From Phialocephala subalpina (taxonomy: Eukaryota > Ascomycota > Leotiomycetes > Helotiales > Mollisiaceae), in the NCBI GenBank assembly GCA_900073065.1, contig FJOG01000021.1:151370-215369 (forward strand): a stretch of 64,000 nt of DNA. Reading direction: 5' to 3'. Shown here piece after piece: positions 45,924 through 56,243 of this stretch. Position numbers and translations under genes: made by a program. Numbering within the stretch: the stretch's first letter is position 1; every line of letters starts with the position of its first letter. The notes below the pieces were generated by a model. That model had not been told where the DNA came from and did not search any database. It saw only the letters and a program-made list of their open reading frames with translations.

Positions 45924-46762
45924 ATGGCCTTCTACGCCGACGACCCCCCTTTCGCAACCGAGCCACATCAGCCATCAACATGTTCGCTAGTCATAGCAGA
46001 TCCTCCTCGAACAGCAGAACGCCGATTACACGAATGATCAGCCGCTCGATTATTCCGAGTTCATTACCATTCCCGATCACGGCGATGTCGAATCTTCCCT
46101 TGAAATACGCAAGGGTTTGCAGCTGGACTCTTCAGCAGTTGCTAGCCCGCTGGTGGCATCAAACATCGATCCCCAGCTCTTTCAAGTGGCCCATTCACAT
46201 GATACAATGACCCCTCTATCAACGATACGATACACCATACATCGAAGAGCACATGTGCACCCAAGCCGGGGACACCAACTTCCTACGAACTTTTCTTTGA
46301 AGCATGCGCAGATGCACGATCCAAACCCTCAATAGAAACTATTGCACCAGCTCTCCAGGCTGTCGAGTCGCCCTCTCAAGTGGTCCCTTCACACTCTTCG
46401 AATTTCCCCCTACCAGCGATTCGGCAAACACATCGAAAAACATAAAGAAACAGTCGCGGCAGGGTGGATTCCGTAGAGAAGATCCACTTTGTATGCAGAT
46501 TGAGAAGTGGCTTTCGGCTGAGCAGGAATATCTTCAGCATGAAGCGGATAGACGATGGAAGGCCCAATGCTACCAGCTCGATAAACACCTTACTATCGGC
46601 GATATCGATTACGAAGATATGAGAAAGGGCCCTAAGTGATATGTTCTCCCGCAGACAACCAGAGAGCATATCGCAGAGCTTATGGAACGTTTCCATATCA
46701 CCAAGAGAGTCAGACGTGACGCTCCTCGAGTCGAGTCTCTGTATCGGGAGCTTGGTTTGTAA
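45924..46762 (+). pseudogene. Relic of an unknown protein-coding gene (frameshifts plus a stop)
   Basis: Coding-like phrases run in order but in different frames: MAFYADDPPFATEP at 45924, then NADYTNDQPLDYSEFITIPD and SSAVASPLVASNIDPQLFQV, then KPGTPTSYELFFEACADARS, then (frame of 46304) RREDPLCMQIEKWLSAEQEY and QCYQLDKHLTIGDIDYEDM. The last frame meets TGA at 46637-46639 (KGPK-stop-YVLPQ) and then continues open as TTREHIAELMERFHITKRVR to a stop at 46760-46762. This fits one gene broken by at least two frameshifts and one nonsense change, probably Trp to stop. No known domain recognised; the end is a charged helix. Confidence 0.45.
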
Positions 46763-47310
46763 GAGTCTAGAAGCATCAACCCATGTGTAGCTTTCACTCT
46801 GCTTTGTCACAATAAAGTGTACAACTTCATTGAATCGCAATTACGAAAGGCAATATCGAACTCTCCCGGACAAAAGGTCGAGAAAAAGGCGTCGACGGCT
46901 CTAGAGGAGTGAACGCCCTCAATGTCATATTCGACATAACAATGCTCCTCCAACTTGCATCTCGATATCCTTACACCACGCAACAGCTCAGAAGTCACCA
47001 ATGAGCTTGGTTTGATTTCAGTAAAGGGACTTCGAGCCAGGCCTACTTCTACCAAGCCGATTTTTGCTCACCGGTCTCAAGGAACGCAGTACCCACAGTA
47101 CTATCAACTCATTTACACGGAGTATCAACAGGTTAGAAGGGGAGGCGGGGAGGCGGGATGAGGAGAACTGGCTGGGACAATGCATCAAGACATGAAATAG
47201 AGCACGCTTGAATTCAATGTACAAAGTCAGGTCAGTGGTTATCAAGACAAAATTGTCCGGATTTTGACAATTACTCTTCACGGAATCAGAATGTTCCAAA
47301 TTGAGTCAGA

Positions 47311-47400
47311 TTGTCTGAACATATACAAGGGCAATTTCACAAATAGAATAGGACTCGGGGTCAATACAAGATCATATTCTCTCGCTTTGAACGGTAGTAG
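47311..47400 (+). repeat. Diverged direct repeat, copy 1
   Basis: Begins TTGTCTGAAC and contains GGACTCGGGGTCAATAC and TTTGAACGGTA. Copy 2 at 48190-48277 is similar at roughly two thirds or more of positions by eye. Origin unknown. Confidence 0.5.
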
Positions 47401-48189
47401 ATGATTTGCAAGAATGATCCACAACCCAGGTTAACACATTTCAACTCGACGTCTTCAAATATACTATCCCTGTACAAGTTTAGATAATTTGAGCAGAAAG
47501 TTCTTGGCTAGGGTTGGAGGGCGAGACGATAGAGTTAAGGAATGAAGGAAACGTAATTAAATCGAGTTTGGTACTTGTTAAAAGGGAGGCACCCAAAAAA
47601 ATTTTAATTTTAATTTTTTGCTAAGCCATACTCAAGCTCACCCTATCTCAAAACCAGGAAAGGGAATTGTAATACTCACAGCTTTATTTGAGCGTTGTTG
47701 TGCCCCACCGGGCCCTCCTCGTCGGCGGTCTAGAATTATTCAACTATTCTAGAAATTTTAAGGTTAGGATTCGTTCTTCTGAACTGTTTGTTTTTTACCA
47801 CTGCTCAAGGTTCTATGATGCTCAATATTTTCAGCTCTCAAGGAAGTTCTTCGAGTGGCGCTAGAAAATCAATCTCTGTTCACTGTTAGTGTACATCTCC
47901 TTGAAGTTGAGACCTGAGACAGGTGAGCTAGAGTGGCTTTGGTTTGATTGGTGGAGGGGATGCGCTTATTTAAATCTATAGCTGGCTCGTGTGGTTTGTC
48001 GGCCGGACGACATGTTAAAGAGGGAAGTGGGTCATGCGAACAGTCTGCGACAATGCATAGAGACCTTCCTTCACTCAGTCTTGATCTCCAAGAATGCTTG
48101 AACTACATCCATCTTCTCCACTTCAATTTTGAAGATCGCTGCCAGTGCAAACATGATTTTTTAATAGGCTCATTTGCATCTTGGCCGAA

Positions 48190-48277
48190 TTGTCTGAATA
48201 CATGAAAGTAAAGTTCACCAATAGTATAGAACTCGGAGTCAATGCATCTCATTTCTCACTTTCAAACGGTAATATGG
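48190..48277 (+). repeat. Diverged direct repeat, copy 2
   Basis: Begins TTGTCTGAAT and contains GAACTCGGAGTCAATGC and TTTCAAACGGTAATA; partner of 47311-47400. Confidence 0.5.
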
Positions 48278-48483
48278 CACGCTATCCTATCAGATCAGAT
48301 CAGCACCCCCACCGCTCTCAAATGCAAAACAGACATCCCTCGCTGCCCAATCTATCGATCAAACCCCACCCACCCACAACACAACCGGGCACGCTGTACA
48401 AGCCCATCAAGAACGAATCCCAATCCCGAACGCCAACCCTATGCGCCTCCTTCTCATGCTATCGTACTTGCTTGCTATAAAGC

Positions 48484-50373
48484 TCAATCACTCTTCCCAC
48501 CCTTCGCACCAGCAGTAGCTCGTCCCCTGATAACACCGTCTAGATCTTCTCTCCCTGTTCCAATAGGTGTACTCGACCGTACACGGCCGGGAGATAGTTC
48601 AAATCCCCTCCCATCATCGCTGCCTGTACCATCAAGAAGTTCAATCAAATCCGGCGCCTCGATCCTTCCCTTCGGCGTGCCTGGAGCTTTCGTAGCAAGC
48701 CTCCTAACCCACCCCTCAATAGCAGCCGCCGCATTCTCCAACCCCAACCCTCCCGGTGTCAACACAGCTGAAGTTCCAGTCGCGGAATTAGTGACAGCAG
48801 CACCATTCGGACCTTCCGCAATACTAGCCAACTCATCCCCGAACCCAAAATGCGCCGTCTCTGCTCCAATAATACTACTTGAAGGTAAACCGTCGATAGC
48901 GAGTCCAGGAATATGTTTCTTAGCCCAAGCATTCAGTCCATCTTGTGCAGGACCAGGTCGACGTACGTTCTTGGCGAATGTTCCTACGCCGCCGGGTCCA
49001 CGCATCCAACCTAGTCGACCCGCAGCTTCGCCTACGCTTTCGCGGCGGGGACGAGTACTGGATCTTTGGGGTGGGAAGTAGGATCCTACGGTTGAAGGGA
49101 TGTGTTGTGAAGGTCTGGGTCCGAGATTCGATGTTCGGCGAGGAGTGCTGGATGTGCTTCCTGGGAGGTCGTTTGAGGATTGAGATATCGTTTGGGATAT
49201 TCGTGGAAATTCTATAGAGCCGCGAGGTGTAGAGACGGTTGATATTGTAGCTTGACTCTTTCTTCGTCGAGGAGGGAAATACCCTAGTGTTTTCCGGGGC
49301 ATGCGTGCTATTTCGACGGGTTTTGCGTTGGGTGAGGCGTCGAGTAAGACCCATCTAACGTGTACCCATGGATTCTCGTTATCTTCGGGAGGTTCTGCAG
49401 ACGTCCCGTTGTAGGGTGATGTAGAGGCTCCGGGCCATGTATCACCGTTTGAGAAAGGAGGGTCTTCGATTCCAGGTGTTGGCGCAAGGAGATCTACTCC
49501 TTGATTCGGAATATTCGGCGATGGAGCTTCACAAGGTCGTCCTTTTACCGCACAAGCATCGACTGGCAATATGACCGTTTCTCGAATCTGTATCGTATCG
49601 TTGGGCCATAATCGATTCGCCTTCCTAAACACCTCGGGCTTGCAGTTATACTTCAGCACCACGCCCTGTAGCGTATCCGATTTCTGAACATGATGTATAT
49701 AAACCAACGCTTGGTCATCTTCCTGCGAGCTCCCAGGCCGTTGTTCCTCGGTCGATGATCTGCGTTTGTAATTCCCGTTTGTATCCAGAATGCTTCTCTC
49801 TTCTTCTCTCCCTTCCAAAACACCCCTCATTTTCCGCGCTCGTACTTCGGCTTGCATCTCCTCTGTACTTCCCCACCCGATTCCGCCATCTTTCTGTCTC
49901 TGCGTCGTCGGCTCAGGTGGTCCCCATTGCTCAGGGACTTTCTTCTTCCCTTTCCCCTGCCCTTCTCTCCTAGGCTTCTTGCCGGCCACAACATCTTCCT
50001 CGACGCCTAGTACCGAGCTCGCAAGTCCCTGCAGTGCTGTCCAGCTACTCATCCACCCCGGAGGATCCCATAATCCACCTACTCCTGTAGTCTTCACTGG
50101 ACTCCCCTTCCTCCCCACCCTGCCATTTCCCTCTGCTCGCAAACTCCCTCCTCCAGTATTTCGAGATACGCTCCTAGAGGGGTACTTCGCCGGAATCGGA
50201 CTCACAGCTCTACTTCCTCCAGGCGTAGAAGTAGCAGACGTACTAACCAGCTCCTGTTCCCCCGTAGATATCAATCTCCTATTTCTAGGCCGTATACTCG
50301 AATCTCCCCCACCTCCCGGAGCTAGCCTATCCTCATTTGTAGTGGCAGAGAGTCGTGAAGATGAGGGTATCAT
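48484..50373 (-). CDS. Intracellular LysM-domain protein
   Basis: Single exon, 629 residues, ATG at 50371-50373. A single LysM module lies near residues 225-275: VYIHHVQKSDTLQGVVLKYN, then EVFRKANRLWPNDTIQIRET and VILPV. There is no signal peptide or membrane helix, so it is not a secreted chitin-binding effector; it fits the cytosolic LysM proteins of fungi whose roles are poorly known. The rest is low-complexity, rich in Ser, Pro, Gly and Arg, with a conserved-looking VHVRWVLLDASPNAKPVEIA and a C-terminal AAAAIEGWVRRLATKAPG segment. Intact, no introns. Confidence 0.82.
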   Translation of the reverse strand: MIPSSSRLSATTNEDRLAPGGGGDSSIRPRNRRLISTGEQELVSTSATSTPGGSRAVSPIPAKYPSRSVSRNTGGGSLRAEGNGRVGRKGSPVKTTGVGGLWDPPGWMSSWTALQGLASSVLGVEEDVVAGKKPRREGQGKGKKKVPEQWGPPEPTTQRQKDGGIGWGSTEEMQAEVRARKMRGVLEGREEERSILDTNGNYKRRSSTEEQRPGSSQEDDQALVYIHHVQKSDTLQGVVLKYNCKPEVFRKANRLWPNDTIQIRETVILPVDACAVKGRPCEAPSPNIPNQGVDLLAPTPGIEDPPFSNGDTWPGASTSPYNGTSAEPPEDNENPWVHVRWVLLDASPNAKPVEIARMPRKTLGYFPPRRRKSQATISTVSTPRGSIEFPRISQTISQSSNDLPGSTSSTPRRTSNLGPRPSQHIPSTVGSYFPPQRSSTRPRRESVGEAAGRLGWMRGPGGVGTFAKNVRRPGPAQDGLNAWAKKHIPGLAIDGLPSSSIIGAETAHFGFGDELASIAEGPNGAAVTNSATGTSAVLTPGGLGLENAAAAIEGWVRRLATKAPGTPKGRIEAPDLIELLDGTGSDDGRGFELSPGRVRSSTPIGTGREDLDGVIRGRATAGAKGGKSD

Positions 50374-51172
50374 GGTTGTCGTGTTCCCTCTCTCCTCCGA
50401 GGATGGGGAGGGAGGGAGATGTTGAGGTGTTGATACAGGTGTGGTATGTAGGCGGCCGGTCCTCCGCTGGGGATTCGAGAGGGCATGAGAGCTATTGTGT
50501 GTATGTGCTTCCTCCCAGCCAAGTCCAATACAATCCCTCGTCCTGTCTTCAGACGTTCACTTCACTCCTCGACATCTATTCCGCGAACATAGCGTCCTCC
50601 CACGTTCCGTATCGTATCTCCGCCGTGGTGTCGTTGTGTTAATTGCGTGTGCAAAGGTGAGTCGTATCTGCGAATTCCAGTGTGAGGCAATGTTTAATTG
50701 GAGCCTGGTTCAAGATAGGGATAGAGTGTTGATGAATCTCGAACTCGAGGTCTTGGTCTGATTACAGTGTAGTAAGGTTCCCGTATGGACTACGGTGGCT
50801 TCGTCATTTCTAGCGACCCTAGCGCCCGCCATTGGCATTTTAGCAGCGGGCATCTGTGGACCGACAACACCGCATGCATTCAGCCTCAATTACACACCGG
50901 GCTTGTGAATTTGTGTAATGGAAGTTAGTATCGTCAATCAACATGAGCACAAAGATTCAATTGTGTACCAGTGGATGGGTGAAAGAGCGACTTCCTTAAA
51001 TTAACACTAGCCAGTCCAGCCCCAGCAGTATTCACTTCATGATAGTATTTTACACACTGATATCAATTATATCAGTCAATCGCTTTTAATAAACAATATT
51101 CACGCCTCCCTTGTCCAGCCCAGCAAAAGCAAAGCAACACCGTTTGATCCTGTGGTTTTCATGGCAAAGGAA
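50374..51172. other. Intergenic, nothing recognised
   Basis: Promoter of the LysM gene and 3' region of the transcription-factor gene. Confidence 0.5.
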
Positions 51173-54121
51173 TTAAGCAAGAGGAGCATCGCCATTCATG
51201 CCGCTAAGATCACCATTGATTCCGAAGAATTGAAACCTGGAAATGTCAGTCTGAGATTGGGGCATTCACGGGCTGTAGAGTAACTTACCAGTCTTCAACA
51301 TTCATAGTCATGGGTACAGCTTGAGCAGAAGCATTGCTCAGTGTATCACTTGGGCTGTGTCCTTGGGCGTCCTGAAGCGCGGGATCGAAACCACCTTGCC
51401 ACATTCCTGGTTGGACTTGGTAGCCCATGCCGGCATTAAGCATGGTGCCTTGCGGTGGGCTGCTACTGGGCCCTCCACGCATTCTCTGCGGCAACTGAGC
51501 CGATTGGCCTTGATTGGGTGTAGGTTGATTCATGTTCATGTGAGGCATCAAGTTCGGATCGAGGTTATGATGGACTTGTTGGGGCGAGAATTGGGTGGCT
51601 TGGATGTTGGTCGAGCCTTCAGGGAACAATTGATCTGGCTGGAAGTTCTCCCAGATGGACTGTGACAGGTTCGGGGAATTTCGAGTGACCAAGTACAGAT
51701 CTGGCGGAGTCGCAGGCACAGAAAATGATGGATTGAAAGGCGTCGGAGGTCTGGTATGAGGACGAGAGTTTGAGCCACCCATGAAGGTATCATGGCTTGG
51801 TCTCGAATTTGGAGATGTGACTGGGGGTGCTGCCATTGAAGCAACGTTGTGGCCCATCTCACGTCCTGGGGTGTGACTCGGTGTCTGAGGTCGAGATCGT
51901 TCATAGGATTCCTGTGGAGCTGGCCCGTTGTTGACATTGAAATCTAAAGCCATGTCATCGTACTTTCGCTTTCCCGATGAGTCCTCTCGCTTGACCTGCT
52001 GGGCCTGGTTCAATTCTGCGGTAAGACTTTGCGCCATCTTCTTATGGCGTTTGCCAGCAGCCTTCTGGAGTCTCTCTTCCAGGACCTTGTTTCCAAGAAT
52101 GGACTCGAAAAGTGTATAAACCATCTTAGCGACAAGCCAGACTCTCGAGACATCCTTCAAAGCGCTCATGCAGATGCGGATTCTGTCCTGTGTTTGCTGT
52201 ACCACAGACGGGACTGATGATCGCATTTGGTAGACATGCATGATGAGTGCCGAGAACAGACTGTAAACAATGAAGGCTGGACAATAGCGAAGCTCATCAT
52301 GTGCTCCTAGGTTCTCGATGATCGAGGTAATCATAGCCGCGGCCTGGAAAGCGATGTTACGAGACGGATAGACACCATCTTCCATGTAACCAGTTCTCGA
52401 ATTCGAGGCAGGTGGCATATGAGCTCTGTGCAACAGACACAGAGTGGTGTAGTAATTCGAATGCAGTAACGCGGACCAGAAGTGATGTCTAGGCATCTCC
52501 CAGTAGACCTCCTTCGGGCAGTTCTGCAGCCAATCGGCAAGGGCCATATCACTATGGGTAAGATCGATAGCGTTCTGGCGACGAGCCTTGGACGCCACTG
52601 AGTATTGCTGAGAGAGCACGAGACCCATGATTTCACACAGCTTCACATACTGCAGGAAGAACTGCACATGAAGTGGATCTGGCGGATACTCGGGATCTCC
52701 GCCGTCATCCTCGATGAAGTCCTCTTCGCACACCATTTCAACATCAGAATCATCCGTGTTGATGTGTACTGGACGACCCAAAGCGACTGCAACCGATCGA
52801 TCGCGCGTGAAGAGCGTCCACCATATTCTCTTCCAGAGTCGTTTATCGGCCTGGCTGAGTTGGGAACCTTCAACGCTTCGATGCATGCCCGAGCCCTGCG
52901 CAACGATAGTAGCTACTCTGCTCCAGTAGAAGACATTCTTGGTGACATCCTCCGGACCCTCCCAGTACCATCCCATCAGCACCAAGGCCTGGACGATAGT
53001 CACTCGATCGTCCTCGTAATTTGCATCATACAGTGCTTTCGCCCGTTTATAGAACGTCAGCGCTGCAGGAGTTGTAGATCCATTGGCATCCATCAATTGC
53101 GGGTTTGTGCAGACCCTAGATCCTGCAAGAAGAATGGCTTGCAAGAGAAGCAGTGACGGTGGGTTCTTCGAGTCTCGATACTGTTTCATGAATCGATTTC
53201 GATTGATGACCGGAACAATCGGAGCAACCCATTTGAAGTATGCTTCGACCAGTTCATCGCAAAGAGACCTTGGTGGTAGCAAGAAAGCGCCTCGCTGGTG
53301 TAGGATGTCAATCTCCACATTATCCAACTCGGTCAATCTCGCTCGCGATCCTCTGACATTTTCAGGCAGAGGATAGTGTACAACATCTGCTGTACCATGT
53401 CGGTCATGGACCAGCAGAGTTAAGTTGGAGGATTCTCCCAGATATGCCACTCTCCCAGCCTCCTTGATAGGAGCTCGAGTAAATTTCGGCTTCATAAATT
53501 GAGCATATGTTCCTTCGTCATCTTGTCGGACCTTGTAATGCTGTTCGGTAAGAGACGTCGGCGGTGTCCCATCTTGAGTATTGTAGACGCTCTGGCTTCT
53601 GCCGGCACCGGGGGACTCATTTCGAGGGGAACGTTCGTCGACGCCTTCGCCTCGATCGCTATCCGAGTCCTTCGCCTTGCCAGTAGCGGTCTTCTTCCTC
53701 TTCGGTGTCGGAATCTTGCATTCGATGCTGAATGCGACGCAGTTCGTACAGGGCACCCCTAAGCTTGCGGCATCGCATCGGACCTTCCTGGCATGGCATG
53801 TCTGGATGATGATGATGATTAGCAAACTTCTTTTGAGGACCCCGCCGAGGTGCCGAGGCAGAGTGAACTCATATAAAAGCAACACAACGCTGAGCTTCAG
53901 GGCAATGAATGAACTTAACGAACTTCACATGCGCGCGACGCTCGTTGCCTTCACTGTTATTAGTATATTTTTGTATCCAGGTGCAGATCATCGACGAACC
54001 TTCGAAAGGATGGGTGGCCCGCCTGCTGGTTTGGAGGCATGGGATTTGTGCCAGGCGGTCCATTTGATGCGGGTGCAGGATACGCAGCACGCGGCTGGGC
54101 AGGAGACTCGGTGGACGCCAT
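51173..54121 (-). CDS. Zn2Cys6 transcription factor of the FarA/CTF1 type (fatty-acid utilisation)
   Basis: Four exons: 54000-54121, a 25-base exon 53924-53948, 51289-53801 and 51173-51236, joining to 907 residues. Exon 1 begins MASTESPAQPRAAYPAPASN; the microexon supplies QRASRACE and the next exon continues TCHARKVRCDAASLGVPCTN with CVAFSIEC, completing a C-x2-C-x6-C-x8-C-x2-C-x6-C zinc cluster. The RQRASRACE-TCHARKVRCD form is characteristic of cutinase transcription factor 1 and FarA/FarB. The middle is the fungal-specific transcription-factor domain (KRLWKRIWWTLFTRDRSVAV, LGRPVHINTDDSDVEMV). The C-terminus NVEDWFQFFG is shared by the same group. Such proteins activate peroxisomal beta-oxidation and cutinase/lipase genes. 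Choosing FarA or FarB needs a tree. Intact. Confidence 0.88.
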
Positions 54122-56243
54122 TGCGGGAAGAACTTTCCAATGCTATCTCCTCGACATGCGCATGCGCTCGTCGGCGGACTGCTGCGCTCGTGTGTTCGCG
54201 TGGTAGAGAGTCGTAGGGTGGTCGTGGTCGTGGATTAACCTTAGGGACCGCAACTGCCTTCCAAGAATCGAGGCTGCTGCTTCCAACGCTAAGCGAACTG
54301 TCCAAAGTAAGCAGGTGCTGCCATGGGCTGGGATCAGCACAAACACTCGAAACTGGTCACGCACAGGATTCTCCTCTCATCAAACTCTCGTGATTGTGTG
54401 ATTGTGTGATTGTGCAATTGTGCAATTGTGAATTGTGAATGTGGACGAAACGTACGTGGGTGTCGATGCAGAGGAAGGACGAATGAGGGCTTCTACACTT
54501 ATTATCATCACAATATCAAGAGGGGTCCATCAACGAAGACCGATGTCAGAACGTCGTCCAACACAACCTATGGGAGTTTTCGGAATGGAAACACGATGCG
54601 ATGTCTATTGAGGAAAGGGGGTGGAGTGTTGCAGATCGTGCGGGAGGACGTGGGAGCTTGGGAAGGGGTCGACCTGCATTTCGAGAGCCTTTCAACAAGA
54701 GCCGGTGCTGGGCAGCTCGAAGCTCGCAACCGTCCTGAAGCTAGGCATAAGTTTGTGCTGAACACCAACGATGGGCGGTCCTTGAGGTCATCATCCTCGT
54801 CCTCGTCCTCGTCCTCGTTTACAGCTTCTTCATAGATGTGATTTTGCTGTCATGAGGCTCAAAGAGTTTTCAAGTCGCTGAAGATGGCCCCTCGAGAGGG
54901 GGGATTCGTATTTGATAGTGTTGTGCTTGGTAATAAAGTGCCTGGAACACGGCACGCCATGCAGTTCAAGTGCAACTTCCCCATGGCACCGATCCTTATT
55001 TCCCCACACGGAGCGGACAGCCATCCCAACGATTCCATGCCTGCTTCTCCAGAGTCTTGTGTTCCTACATCACCCGGGCCGCCTTACAGCAACCTTGCCT
55101 ACCCGCCCACAAAACTCAAATCAAACATCACGATAGCGCCCGCCGACCTGGCTTTCTGGATGGTCTCACCGCTGCGGCTGCTACTTACCCCAGATCTGCA
55201 CGCTCTCGGTCTTTGGACAACGTGGCGAGCACCCGGAACTGTGCCTCGAACAGATCCCTTGCGAGAGGAGGTGGGCGATCTACCTCGGCTTCTCGACTCG
55301 ACAAGTTTGACATGTGGATGTGTGGCTGGTACTTGCCTGCCTCATACAATAGCATTCCTATCTGTGTACTTGCAACAGAACGTTGAGGTGCTTTGAAGCT
55401 GAAAGTGCATGTTTAGTTCCTCGTTGAAATTTCGGAGAGGAAGCTTATGCAGGTCGCCGATGTGTGATGAGATGAAAACATGGAAGTTCGAATAAGAAGA
55501 TCTTATCAACATAATCGTCATCGGATAATGGCCGGAAATCCATTATCTCTAGAACTGTGAAGGAGATGTCTCCGGTGATCTTTTATGTGCAGTAGATGTT
55601 CAGGCGCGGTGGGCATGGAAAGTGCAATGAATTCAAAAAGAGGAAGTGGGAAATCTTGAATGCCAACGCTATAACAAAACTGTTGATTCGAGATTAGGTA
55701 AGTGAGACAAACATTTGCGAAAGTCTGTCTCTATGAAATCAATTTCCCCCCCAGAGTTATTTGACATCCGAGAAGTCGACATGGTACCTCGAGAGTAGTG
55801 TGCACGTGAACTCAAGCTGAAGGACCACTAGGACATAGGACGCTGATTTACTTGGTGCGGAGAGCGTTTCTACCACTAGTGCAGAAAATACGCTTAGGTT
55901 TAATTTCACCACGACGACGTCTCTCCTTCCTAAATAACTTCCAACATTTTCTTCTTCCTTCATCCAACTTAAGGCTTCCTCCATACATTCTTCTCATCAA
56001 AGTTTCGTGCTTCCGAAAAATTCTTTCTTCACCAAATAACCGCTCATCAACCAAAGCAGCCTATTGGACGGTCCCAGTTGGACGTCCTGCAGCTATGGCT
56101 TGCAACATTGCCTTTTCCCGTGACGGGATGTCTCAGTTGAGACGAGGACATCCTCCACCTAGACAGAGGCCAAGCCTTGTCCGATATCTTCATCAATATT
56201 ATTATTCATCCGTCGGTTTTGTTTTGCTTTTCGTCAATTAGTC
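54122..56243. other. Intergenic stretch with simple repeats, no supported gene
   Basis: Contains the transcription-factor promoter. A 170-codon open frame at 54884-55396 starts with ATG but has no domain and a composition like translated promoter DNA. Simple repeats occur at 54390-54440 and 54795-54818. Confidence 0.45.
54390..54440 (+). repeat. Tandem repeat, GTGATTGT-type unit
   Basis: About six copies of an 8-base unit grading from GTGATTGT to GCAATTGT to GAATTGT. Lies upstream of the transcription factor gene's ATG, about 270 bases away. Confidence 0.7.

Larger units (their letters stand above)
46763..48483. other. Gene-poor stretch with a diverged direct repeat
   Basis: No gene supported. 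Segments 47311-47400 and 48190-48277 are diverged direct repeats of each other (both begin TTGTCTGAA and share ATAGAACTCGGAGTCAAT-like cores), about 880 bases apart. A,T-rich runs at 47593-47625. Confidence 0.5.

Noticed and set aside
54084..54305. First exon of the transcription factor reading ...VSCPAACC into TCHARK
   Set aside because: That frame has no ATG. The frame starting MASTESPAQP with the 25-base microexon restores the conserved RQRASRACE sequence.
54884..55396. 170-codon open frame
   Set aside because: No domain, no splice or promoter support, and composition like neighbouring non-coding DNA.
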